From NCBI RefSeq assembly GCF_000422885.1, contig NZ_AUGX01000012.1, forward strand, positions 124,001 through 188,000: 64,000 nt of DNA. Reading direction: 5' to 3'. This document shows positions 45,734 through 54,045 of this stretch, in pieces. Position 1 is the first letter of the stretch, and each line of letters opens with the position of its first letter. Under the pieces are notes generated by a model. That model saw only the letters and a list, made by a program, of their open reading frames with translations. It did not search any database and was not told the DNA's origin. Made by a program: the position numbers and the translations under genes. Origin of the DNA: Ottowia thiooxydans DSM 14619. Its GTDB lineage: Bacteria > Pseudomonadota > Gammaproteobacteria > Burkholderiales > Burkholderiaceae_C.

Positions 45734-47000
45734 CAGTAACTCCTCTGTCGGGGCTCGTCCACACCGCGCGCTTACCGCGACCGCGCATCAGAGCCTTGGG
45801 AAGGGCGACGACCGTAGTGGCCATCGTGATAGTCCAGAACGCAATCGGGTACCAAATCGTTCCGGCGAAATAGCGCAACAGGTCGCGGTCGTAGCGACGA
45901 TCGATCCACAGACTCACCAAGATCTGCAGGATGCAGGTCATGGCCAATAGCGTGCCCTGCCATTGGGGCAGCAACGCCGAGTGCCAACTCGACTCCTGGG
46001 GCAGAAAGGGACGAATAAAGCTGATCAACAGCACCAACGCCATCGCATAGGCCCACACCACGCTCGTCATGTACTCTGCATAGATGAGCCACAGACGCCA
46101 GCTGCGCAAATTGAAGATTCGCGGCGTGATGCGTAACATGGTTTGAATGCCGCCTTCGGCCCAGCGCAACCGCTGCTTCCACAAACCCCTTAGAGTCTCG
46201 GGCATGAGAATCCAGCACAGCGCGCGCGGTTCGAAGCGCAGCCGCCAGCCGGCGAGCTGGAGCTTCCAACTCATATCAATGTCTTCGGTGAGCACATCGG
46301 TGCTCCAGAAACCCACGTCGATCACCGCGCGGCGACGAAACATGGCGAGCACCCCCGACACGGTGAACAAGGTGCCAATGAGTTGCTGCGAGCGTTTGAT
46401 AAGACCGATGATCGACGAGAACTCACCCACCTGCATGCGCCCCAGCAGTGTGGTGCGGGTGCGTATGCGCGGATTGCCCGTGACCGCGCCGATGTTTTCC
46501 GAGGCCAGCATGCGCGTGAGCAGCCAGGCGATGGCGTTGACATCGACCAGCGCATCGCCGTCTATGCCCAGAATGTACTCACCCAGGGCAAGCTGACTGG
46601 CCGTGTTCAGGCCCACAGCCTTGCCCTGGTTGCTGGCATTGTGAATCACGCGCAAGCGGTCGAACTCCAGCGTCATGGCGTCGAGAAGCGGGCCGGTACC
46701 GTCGCTGCTGCCGTCGTTGACGGCAATCACCTCGTAGTTGGGGTAACGCGTGCGCATGAGCTGCTCAATCACCTCGCGCAGGTGCGGCTCCTCATTGAAG
46801 CAGGGCACCACCACGGTGACCAGCGGAAACGAGGTCAGCAGCGTCAGTGGGTCGACTTCAACATCACGCTTGCTCTCGAATGACCATGCATGCGAGACAC
46901 CGCCCGCCATCCACACCCACGCCATGAAGAAGGGGTAGTAGAAAACGAAGCCGAACAGCACCGGCGGGAGCGAGTTGACCAAGAGGGCCAGCGCGTTCAC
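45717..47000 (-). CDS. pgaC: Poly-beta-1,6-N-acetylglucosamine synthase PgaC
   Basis: A 427-residue GT2 inner-membrane synthase that polymerises UDP-GlcNAc into PNAG. It has two N-terminal transmembrane segments, then the catalytic domain with VVVPCFNEEPHLREVIEQLM, VIAVNDGSSDGTGPLL and the DXD-type LGIDGDALVDVNA. TEDIDMSWKLQLAGWR and the QxxRW motif KQRLRWAEGG follow, and the C-terminus adds further helices. Its start overlaps the pgaB stop by ATGA. PgaD is its partner subunit. Confidence 0.95.
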   Translation of the reverse strand: MNALALLVNSLPPVLFGFVFYYPFFMAWVWMAGGVSHAWSFESKRDVEVDPLTLLTSFPLVTVVVPCFNEEPHLREVIEQLMRTRYPNYEVIAVNDGSSDGTGPLLDAMTLEFDRLRVIHNASNQGKAVGLNTASQLALGEYILGIDGDALVDVNAIAWLLTRMLASENIGAVTGNPRIRTRTTLLGRMQVGEFSSIIGLIKRSQQLIGTLFTVSGVLAMFRRRAVIDVGFWSTDVLTEDIDMSWKLQLAGWRLRFEPRALCWILMPETLRGLWKQRLRWAEGGIQTMLRITPRIFNLRSWRLWLIYAEYMTSVVWAYAMALVLLISFIRPFLPQESSWHSALLPQWQGTLLAMTCILQILVSLWIDRRYDRDLLRYFAGTIWYPIAFWTITMATTVVALPKALMRGRGKRAVWTSPDRGVTDVPRQ

Positions 47001-49069
47001 GGGGCGGCTCCTGTATCAGATGGCACGATTGCAGTGCTGGGGGTACGGGGCATGGCGCGCGGCAGTAAGGCGCGTACCGAGATGGCTCGGCGAACCACCT
47101 CCAACGAGGGTTGGTTGTTCAGGAAATCGTCGGGGTAGTAGCCAAGGTGGCGCACGCCAGCGCGCTGCAAGAGCGTCCACTGGCGGGTCAGCTCGTCGTC
47201 AGATACGGGCTGGCCGGTACGCCAGTCGCGTGCCTGCAGTTCGAACACCGTGCCATCCAGGCCACGCGGCGTGCCTGCGGCGCGGCGCGCGAGGCGGCCT
47301 AGCCAGGCGTCGCTTTCGGCAGCGGTTCGGGCCTCCTGCTCCATACGCGGCATCGCCATCAGGCCAACGTAGTCGTAGGCTGCGAGCGAAGCTTCGTAGT
47401 TCTGCGCAAACCATTGCTCTGCGGCAGGTTCAAGTACTGGTCGCGCGTAAAGGTTGCGCGCGGTCTCCAGGCCTGGGCGCCAAATTCGTACGCGCGCCGC
47501 CAGCTCCTTAGTAAAGTCGATCAGGTGTCGGGTCTTCGCGGTGCTCCAACGCTCCATCAATACGGGATCTGCGCGCAGTGTGGCCACGTCTGCCGGCATG
47601 CCCCAGCGGCGATACACCTCGAGCGCAGCGGGGCTCGCATCTTCGTCGTCAGAGAGCATGGCGTCGTCGTGAAACAACAGACCGTCGAAGGCGGCCTGGC
47701 GGCCAAGGTCTTCGTAGATGTTTCCGACCAGCTCACGAACCTCGGGGTCGAAGGGTGAGAGCCGGTGGTAACGGTCAGCGGGCGCATCACCCTTCATCGT
47801 GCGGACGGTGTGCGTCGCGAGCGGGTTCGACGCCGGCAAGCGGAAGGCAGTCACCGGCATCCACGCGTAGACCTTCACGCGAGCGCGGGTGCGCAGTTGC
47901 CAGGCAGCGCGGGTAAACAGGTCGGCGCGCATCGGCAGGTAGCGGTTGGGGAAGTACAGCTCGCTGGCCACACCATCACCATCCGGGTCGGCGTAGGCTT
48001 GCAGAAACACCGAGCGAGGTCGCACGGCGGCCACGCGCTCTATCAGCGCGGAGAGGTTTCGCTCCTGCCGGGCTGGGTCAGGGTCGTAGACGTAATCAAG
48101 ATCGACGTGCATCACGCGATTGATCGGCCGGATTTCGCCGCCGGCCGGGCTGCGCAGCGTGTACACGTAATCGGGCGCCGAAGCATCGTAGGTAGCCAAG
48201 CCGCGGCGGATGCGCGTTAACGGAACATCTGGCGAGTTGGGGCCAGGGTCAAGCGTCAAAGTGATGGGCATGCCCGCGCGCGCCGAGGCATCGATCACCG
48301 GAGCGTTATAGCTTCCGTAGGGCCAAACGGTGGCGCGCACTTTCGCGCCAGTGCGTTGTTCAATCAGGGTGCGGCTACGACGCAGATCAGCCTCGACGCG
48401 TTGCAAATAGGCCGCTTCGCTCTCGTAGCTGCCGGTTTCGGGGTCGTAGCGGTGCGTTACCGCAGCCGGCAGCAAGTTACCCTGCGGATTGCCCTGAATG
48501 CCGGTGTGCATCGCGTCAGTGTGAGTGGCGAACTCGACCAGCGGCGAACGCGCCATCTCGGCGGCCTCGCTCCACAGCAGGAAATTCTCGCGAGGTACGG
48601 GCTTGTCGCCCCAGTGCACCAGTTGGCCTTCGGGCACCTCCAGCCAACTCGTCACCAACGCGAAGAGCGCCGGGTAATTGAAACGCTGGAGCAGCGGAAA
48701 CACCTTGGTGTAGTCGCTGCGATAGCCATCGTCGAAGGTGAGCAAGACCGATTTCGCTGGCAGCGGTTTGCCGCCGGAGCGCGAGTCCAGGATCTGCTGC
48801 AGACTGACCGGGTGGTAGCCGCTGTGTTGCAACCAGGTGAACACCTCGGTGAGCGTGCGCTCATCAAGGGCGGTGTCGTCGGGCGAGACCTCGAAGCTGG
48901 CGCGCACGTTAGAGCGTATGTCGTGAAACGCGAGCACGCGAAAGCTCGTCCCGTCGTCGGGATCGGCAGGAGGCAGTCGCTGCGCCAAGGCGGGCCATGC
49001 GGATGTCACAAGCAAGCCGAGCAGCACGACGCGCAGCCATTGGGAGAGGAAGGAGTGGACTCTTTTCAC
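46997..49069 (-). CDS. pgaB: PNAG N-deacetylase PgaB
   Basis: A 690-residue periplasmic enzyme that partly deacetylates PNAG for export. The N-terminal polysaccharide deacetylase (CE4) domain shows VLLTFDDGYRSDYTKVFPLL and VEFATHTDAMHTG, the metal-binding D and HxxxH. The C-terminal glycoside-hydrolase-like domain contains RSVFLQAYADPDGDGVASEL and FDGLLFHDDAMLSDDEDA. Its signal peptide (LLGLLVTSAWPALAQRLPP) has no cysteine, so unlike E. coli PgaB it does not look like a lipoprotein. It overlaps pgaA and pgaC by four bases each. Confidence 0.95.
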   Translation of the reverse strand: MKRVHSFLSQWLRVVLLGLLVTSAWPALAQRLPPADPDDGTSFRVLAFHDIRSNVRASFEVSPDDTALDERTLTEVFTWLQHSGYHPVSLQQILDSRSGGKPLPAKSVLLTFDDGYRSDYTKVFPLLQRFNYPALFALVTSWLEVPEGQLVHWGDKPVPRENFLLWSEAAEMARSPLVEFATHTDAMHTGIQGNPQGNLLPAAVTHRYDPETGSYESEAAYLQRVEADLRRSRTLIEQRTGAKVRATVWPYGSYNAPVIDASARAGMPITLTLDPGPNSPDVPLTRIRRGLATYDASAPDYVYTLRSPAGGEIRPINRVMHVDLDYVYDPDPARQERNLSALIERVAAVRPRSVFLQAYADPDGDGVASELYFPNRYLPMRADLFTRAAWQLRTRARVKVYAWMPVTAFRLPASNPLATHTVRTMKGDAPADRYHRLSPFDPEVRELVGNIYEDLGRQAAFDGLLFHDDAMLSDDEDASPAALEVYRRWGMPADVATLRADPVLMERWSTAKTRHLIDFTKELAARVRIWRPGLETARNLYARPVLEPAAEQWFAQNYEASLAAYDYVGLMAMPRMEQEARTAAESDAWLGRLARRAAGTPRGLDGTVFELQARDWRTGQPVSDDELTRQWTLLQRAGVRHLGYYPDDFLNNQPSLEVVRRAISVRALLPRAMPRTPSTAIVPSDTGAAP

Positions 49070-51702
49070 TGCAATGGCATCGAAAGGTTCAGGAACACGC
49101 CGTGCTGTCGTTCGCTTACGCCGTCGTATGGATGGCTACCCAAGCTCACGCCGTAACGCAGCCTGAGCTTCTGACCCAGGGCCCAGATGTGCTCGTAACG
49201 CAGACTCCAAAGCGGGCCTCTTCCATAGTCGGCCTGGTGGTAGCTGCCACCGGCGATCTCGACCACCTGGATGAACTGCTGGTTATCTCGCTTCCAGGTA
49301 AGCCACTGCCCGCGCACGGCAAGCGTTACGCTGGCGTCGCGCGAGGGGCTGAAGTAGCGCACGTCCTGCAGTCGGTTGCGGCTGGTGTCTGCGCCCAGGC
49401 GGGTTTCGAATTGGAAGCTCGGGGTGCTGATCCAGCGCTCACGCCAGCCGATATCGAAGCTGTTGCGCAGGTTGCCGTCGCTGAAATCAAGCCTGCGCCA
49501 TTGCAGGTCGAAGCGGCGTGACTCATCGCGCAGGTAGGTCACACTGGCGCCGAAGTCGCGCGCACCGATGGACTGCGCGCCGGTGGGCACGGCGCGTGCC
49601 TTCCATGGCAGGTCCTTGCTGTCACCGTCGTAGCTCGCCGACAGCCGCCAGGCGTCACTGGCGCGGTAGGCCACCCGGCCAGCCACGCTGTTTCGATATG
49701 GGCCGGCATTGGCATGCTGCAAAACACCCTCGGCCAGCCAGCGACCTTGTTGCCAGCTCAGGCCCAGCCCGGCGCGCGCCAACCTGGCGCTGCCCTCAAA
49801 GGTGTCTCCGCGCCCCAGAGTCTGGGCATAGAACACGCGCCAGGCGTCGTCAATCAAGCCGGAGCTGAGCCGGCTGTCAGCGCGCCATTCACGGCCCGCC
49901 AACGCGGTGCCGCCTCGCGAGCCTTCGGCGCCGATTTCAAGTTGCGCGCCCACCAGCGAACGGCGTTTGCGGGTCATCTCGCGGACCTGATTTGTATCGG
50001 ACGCATCAGCTTCAACCGCTTCGGCGCGCTGCCGGGCTTCACGGAATTCGCCGGCATTGAGCAGAGCCTCTATATGACCAATACGGGCGCTCAGGTTGTC
50101 GGGGTGATTGGTTGCCAGTGCCTCAAAGCGCGCAACGGCGGCCTCGGGGTGCTCTCGAAACCGCTCGGTGAGCGCGGCCCCGGAGACGAAGCCAGCGTTG
50201 AGCGGCGCCTCGCCCGTCAAGGCCGCAAAGCGTGGTTGTGCAATCTTCGGCCGGTCACCGTAGAGCTGCAGCAGTGAGTCCATACCAACCACGGACGAGT
50301 ACTGATCATTGGGACGCCCGGCTTCCGGCGCGAGCCGCATCGTGGCTGGAGTGTCATCCTCCATGCGTCTCATCAGCGCTTCGGCGTCGTCAAAGCGACC
50401 GGTATCCAGATACGCATAAACCAGGCCGAAAGTCAGATCGTCTGACACCGGCAGATCAGCCAAGGCCTTCTCAAAGAGCGGAACAGCGTCAGCCGACCGG
50501 CGCACCTGCGCCATCGCACGGGCCACCACGCCCAGCGCGTAGGCAGGTAGTTCAGCGCCGCTGGCAAGCAGCGTCTCGTACTGAGAGATGGTGTCGGCAG
50601 GACGGCCACGCTCCAGCAACGCCAGCATGCGATCAGACTGCAGGCGCGCACGCAAGATGCGCCAGTTGTCAGCGTCCTGCGGGGTAGTTTGCGCCGCTCC
50701 TGCGTCGAGCCGTTCCTGAGCAGAGATCTGATCAGCCAGAACTCGGTCAATCTCAACCACACGCGCCGAACCAACCCGTTGATCACGTGCCTTCACGGCC
50801 CAGCGCAGCCGCTGCGCCAGGGCCTGGTGTTCGAGGGTGCTCAACGCCAATGCCGAGAGTGCTCCCGGGTGGGCGCGCTGAAAGGCCAGCGCATCGTCGA
50901 AGGCGGCAGAAGCGCCGCCCTGCTCTGCCAGCAGAAAGCTAGCCTCACGTACGGCGTCATAGCGCTCGGGTTGCAGCTTGATGATGTTTTGGTAGGCCGC
51001 TAACGCTAGGTAGGGTTCGCCCAGGGCACGCGCCAGTGCCGCTTGCAGGTCGAGCAGCGCGACGCGGTCGGAGACCGCCGAGGGTGCCGGCTGCGCCAGT
51101 GCGCGGTAGATGGCCTGCGCACCCATGGTGTCATTTTCAGCAAGTCGCCAGAAGGCTTCGTGAACGCGTGGCACACGAGACTCTGGCTGGCGCACCTTCC
51201 AGACTTTGATGGTGTCGCCTTGCTGAGCCAGATCGCCCATCCTCCGGGCGGCAACCGCCAACGGCTCCAACGCGTAGTCGCTAAGCTCGGCAGCAGGCAT
51301 CTGATGCCCCAACTCCACGGCATCAGTGAACCGGCCGTCAGCCACGGCGATCACGATGGCGTCAGATGCCACCCGACGGCGCTGTGGGCTATCCAGCGGT
51401 GCCGCCATCCATTGGCGCAGCTGCTGCAAAGCTCGCGCTGCGGTCATTCGGCCGTCGCGACGGGCCGCGATCAAAGCGTCGTGCGATTGCAGGTCATAGG
51501 CGAGCGCTTCGCCATAACCGGAAGGCGTTTCAGCGATGGCGGCGTCTGCGAACGAAGCAATGCCAGCACCGAAGGTGAGCACGCAGACGATCGGCAGACA
51601 ACCCCGCACGGCGCTGGCGAGACAGCTCGGCACTGCCTTGGCAAGTGCAACTTCACACCCCGCAACGACAGTGCCTCTATTTCTTTGTGTATAGATAGAC
51701 AC
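49066..51702 (-). CDS. pgaA: PNAG outer-membrane porin PgaA
   Basis: An 878-residue protein: a signal-like N-terminus, a long periplasmic TPR superhelix (about residues 60-550), and a C-terminal 16-strand-type beta-barrel (about 580-878, e.g. QLEIGAEGSRGG, WQQGRWLAEGVLQHANAGPY, and terminal VFLNLSMPLQ). It secretes PNAG across the outer membrane. The initiator is a GTG at 51702, with an AGGGG ribosome-binding site 6 bp upstream. The first 34 residues before the hydrophobic part (ASAVRGCLPIVCVLTFGAG) make a long n-region; a later start is possible. Confidence 0.94.
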   Translation of the reverse strand: MSIYTQRNRGTVVAGCEVALAKAVPSCLASAVRGCLPIVCVLTFGAGIASFADAAIAETPSGYGEALAYDLQSHDALIAARRDGRMTAARALQQLRQWMAAPLDSPQRRRVASDAIVIAVADGRFTDAVELGHQMPAAELSDYALEPLAVAARRMGDLAQQGDTIKVWKVRQPESRVPRVHEAFWRLAENDTMGAQAIYRALAQPAPSAVSDRVALLDLQAALARALGEPYLALAAYQNIIKLQPERYDAVREASFLLAEQGGASAAFDDALAFQRAHPGALSALALSTLEHQALAQRLRWAVKARDQRVGSARVVEIDRVLADQISAQERLDAGAAQTTPQDADNWRILRARLQSDRMLALLERGRPADTISQYETLLASGAELPAYALGVVARAMAQVRRSADAVPLFEKALADLPVSDDLTFGLVYAYLDTGRFDDAEALMRRMEDDTPATMRLAPEAGRPNDQYSSVVGMDSLLQLYGDRPKIAQPRFAALTGEAPLNAGFVSGAALTERFREHPEAAVARFEALATNHPDNLSARIGHIEALLNAGEFREARQRAEAVEADASDTNQVREMTRKRRSLVGAQLEIGAEGSRGGTALAGREWRADSRLSSGLIDDAWRVFYAQTLGRGDTFEGSARLARAGLGLSWQQGRWLAEGVLQHANAGPYRNSVAGRVAYRASDAWRLSASYDGDSKDLPWKARAVPTGAQSIGARDFGASVTYLRDESRRFDLQWRRLDFSDGNLRNSFDIGWRERWISTPSFQFETRLGADTSRNRLQDVRYFSPSRDASVTLAVRGQWLTWKRDNQQFIQVVEIAGGSYHQADYGRGPLWSLRYEHIWALGQKLRLRYGVSLGSHPYDGVSERQHGVFLNLSMPLQ

Positions 51703-52544
51703 TCAAACCCCTGTACCCGAACTTTCCCCGGCCATGGTCAGCCGTAATAAAAAAGCTCTCGAACAACCAAAAACAATAACTAAACGACTATTTCAATTAA
51801 CAATCTTCCGAGAACCGCGCATTAACAATAATGGCAAAAGCCTTGCTGACACTCTTAACCAAAGACGATTAGCGTGATTATTTTTTGGTTTTCAAGATAA
51901 TTTCATCAGCCGGAACAGCAGATATTCAATCTTCTATGTAAGTCACTAGATGTTAGAATTCACCATAAAAATGAGCTAATTTTATTTATATTTTTATATA
52001 TATTTAAATACAAAGCATTATCATGAAGAGGTGCAAATACTACTCGTATCTTTAGTACTCCTCAACCATGTAACCACTGTATCTCGGTGTGCGATATGTT
52101 ACATAACGAAAAAACGATTAATCTTCATCAATAAGTTTTAAAAACTACGCCAATACGGCGAATCCCAGTGACCGCACACAATCAAAAATTACGGCTTTAA
52201 TATTAAATGTCGATTAATTTCCGAGATTTTTCCGGCGTAATGATTGGCGCCCCTGTTATTGATGGCGTTTTTCAATGGCGCACGGATCACTTGATCGGTC
52301 TGCGTCACGCTGTGGCGGTGTTGGCCTCACCTGTTCCTTGGCGGCGCATTCAAGCCCCCGTTGCACGTCAGTTCGCGCAGGGTACGAACGGGCAGATTCC
52401 CGGTCATCTGGGGCTGGATGCTCAGGGATGACGAGTCGGATAGAGACAGAAATGAGCCATGACCTGCGCAGGCCGCCCAAATCAGACTGAACAGAGGCCT
52501 TAGGCCAACTTCAAACTCGACCGGGGCACCGCCTATGCTCTTGC
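51703..52544. other. A+T-rich gap upstream of pgaA
   Basis: About 840 bp without a supported gene. From about 51760 to 52220 the base composition falls far below the genome average, with runs such as TTTATATTTTTATATATATT near 51980. It probably contains the pgaABCD promoter and silencing or bending sequences. An open frame at 52207-52431 has no convincing ribosome-binding site and is not called. Confidence 0.6.
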
Positions 52545-53432
52545 TCAGTTCGCAAACCCAGCCAAAACATTCAGCACCGCAGTCACAGCCAAGTCAGGGG
52601 TGGACAAACGCCTGTGCGCTACAGCCATTGGGCGCATAAGCGAAGGCTGTAAATGCCGTACATGGACATCCGGCGAATTCATTTGGTCCTGCACCTCCTC
52701 TAGTGGGAGAAGCACCGCGCTCTGGCTTGCGGCCGCAAGACTTTTCAGCGCGCCGGGATAACTCAGGGTGAGAAATGGCCGTGGGTTGAACCCCGCTTGC
52801 CCGAACCATGACGATACGAGGCCGTGCATTTGGGTAGCAGGCGCAAAAGAAGCCCAGCGCCGACCGGCTAGCCACTCCGGAGTGACGGTCTCAGGGGCCT
52901 CCCATGAGGCGGGCAGGAGAGCCACCATGGGATCGTTACGCCAAGGCGTCATGTGGACTTCTGCCATCAGCGGCTGGGGGCTTGCGACGATGGCTATATC
53001 CAGAGTGGCGGTCTTCAAGCGGTGCATCGCGTCGGCAGACCCCACGGCTTCCAACTTCACCTCGACCCCGGGATTCTCACGGCTCAACACTTCAAGCACC
53101 ATGGGCAACAGCCGGGTGCTCACACCAGCCGAAACGCCCACCTTCACGATGCCTTCGCGCCCGCTGGCGCGGCGCTGAACGAGGTCGATCAGCTCATCAC
53201 TGGCTGAAAGCAGCTTCCGCCCTTCCTGAACCAGCACTTCGCCCACCGGGGTGAGTTCCGCCTGCCTTCGCCCGCGCACCACCAGCATCGCCTCCATACG
53301 CGATTCAAGCTCCTTGATGTGCAGACTCACAGTGGGTGGCGCGAGATGAAGTGCCTGCGCCGCAGCCGCAAACGTGCCCAGGTCCGCGATGGCAATGAGT
53401 GTCTGCAGCTGATCCAGATTCAAGTTACGCAT
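52545..53432 (-). CDS. LysR-family transcriptional regulator
   Basis: A 295-residue LTTR. The N-terminal winged helix-turn-helix (LDQLQTLIAIADLGTFAAAA, QALHLAPPTVSLHIKELES) is canonical and is followed by a substrate-binding domain (GREGIVKVGVSAGVSTRLLP...). It is not obviously linked to a metabolic target. A 13-bp palindrome (TCAGAATTTCTGA) overlaps its start codon, and a short open frame diverges upstream. Ligand and targets are unknown. Confidence 0.93.
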   Translation of the reverse strand: MRNLNLDQLQTLIAIADLGTFAAAAQALHLAPPTVSLHIKELESRMEAMLVVRGRRQAELTPVGEVLVQEGRKLLSASDELIDLVQRRASGREGIVKVGVSAGVSTRLLPMVLEVLSRENPGVEVKLEAVGSADAMHRLKTATLDIAIVASPQPLMAEVHMTPWRNDPMVALLPASWEAPETVTPEWLAGRRWASFAPATQMHGLVSSWFGQAGFNPRPFLTLSYPGALKSLAAASQSAVLLPLEEVQDQMNSPDVHVRHLQPSLMRPMAVAHRRLSTPDLAVTAVLNVLAGFAN

Positions 53433-53444
53433 CAGAATTTCTGA
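53432..53444. promoter_or_regulatory. Palindrome at the LysR start
   Basis: TCAGAA-T-TTCTGA, a perfect odd palindrome whose first base is the last base of the LysR start codon complement. It could be an autoregulatory operator or part of the 5' leader. Confidence 0.35.
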
Positions 53445-53502
53445 ATTTTACGTTCACATAAGTCAACTTTACAGAACATCGTGCGGGCGCGAGCATCTGG
53501 TG

Positions 53503-53694
53503 ATGAAAAACCACAAGCCCAAAATCAAGGCAATCGAGGCTCAAAACGACCTGTCGGGGCAGATGCCACGCTATGAGGGATCAGTTCCGAAACCACGCAC
53601 ACGATTCGCAGAATGGTTTGATCAATTGCGTTGCGCGTTGGAGCGAGCAGAAAAGAAAGTGATGGAAAGCTTTCGGGTTCCGCCCGGGGGTTGA
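53503..53694 (+). CDS. Small basic hypothetical protein
   Basis: A 63-residue open frame from an ATG at 53503 (MKNHKPKIKAIEAQNDLSGQ). The composition is protein-like, with a C-terminal amphipathic helix (EWFDQLRCALERAEKKVMES). It diverges from the LysR gene across 70 bp, a common place for an LTTR target or a decoy frame. There is no strong ribosome-binding site. Confidence 0.35.
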   Translation: MKNHKPKIKAIEAQNDLSGQMPRYEGSVPKPRTRFAEWFDQLRCALERAEKKVMESFRVPPGG

Positions 53695-54045
53695 TAGTCA
53701 CATCATTCAGGGGCGCCACTGACGACGGGGTTGGGCCTACTTAGCCTTAGCAAGGATGCGTATACAGAGCCGTTAACGCCCCCTAAACGACTCTCGCGAA
53801 ATGCCTGAGCCATGGTCGAGACCGCTTGAAAAGGCCCCATGCATCAACGCGCTGAACAGCATCGCTCTACGCCCCCACCTATGCCAAGTCAATCAATAGC
53901 GTTACTTTGCTAATTCAATAAGGCCAACGCCAATTACATACTAAGTTCATGTATTAGATATACCTGCAAATTTAGAAGAGTCGCTTCTAAAATGATTCTT
54001 AGCCGCGCTAAATCGGTGTGGCAAGAATCATAAAAAGAGACAACC
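53695..54045. promoter_or_regulatory. Leader region of the IPTL-CTERM gene
   Basis: About 350 bp, A+T-enriched near the end. At 53971-53991 an inverted repeat (TTTAGAAG / CTTCTAAA, 5-bp loop AGTCG) lies about 55 bp upstream of the start codon; it is a candidate operator or leader hairpin. Confidence 0.35.

Noticed and set aside
52207-52431. 74-codon ORF in the A+T-rich gap
   Set aside because: No ribosome-binding site, and no protein family recognised; both strands have comparable frames.
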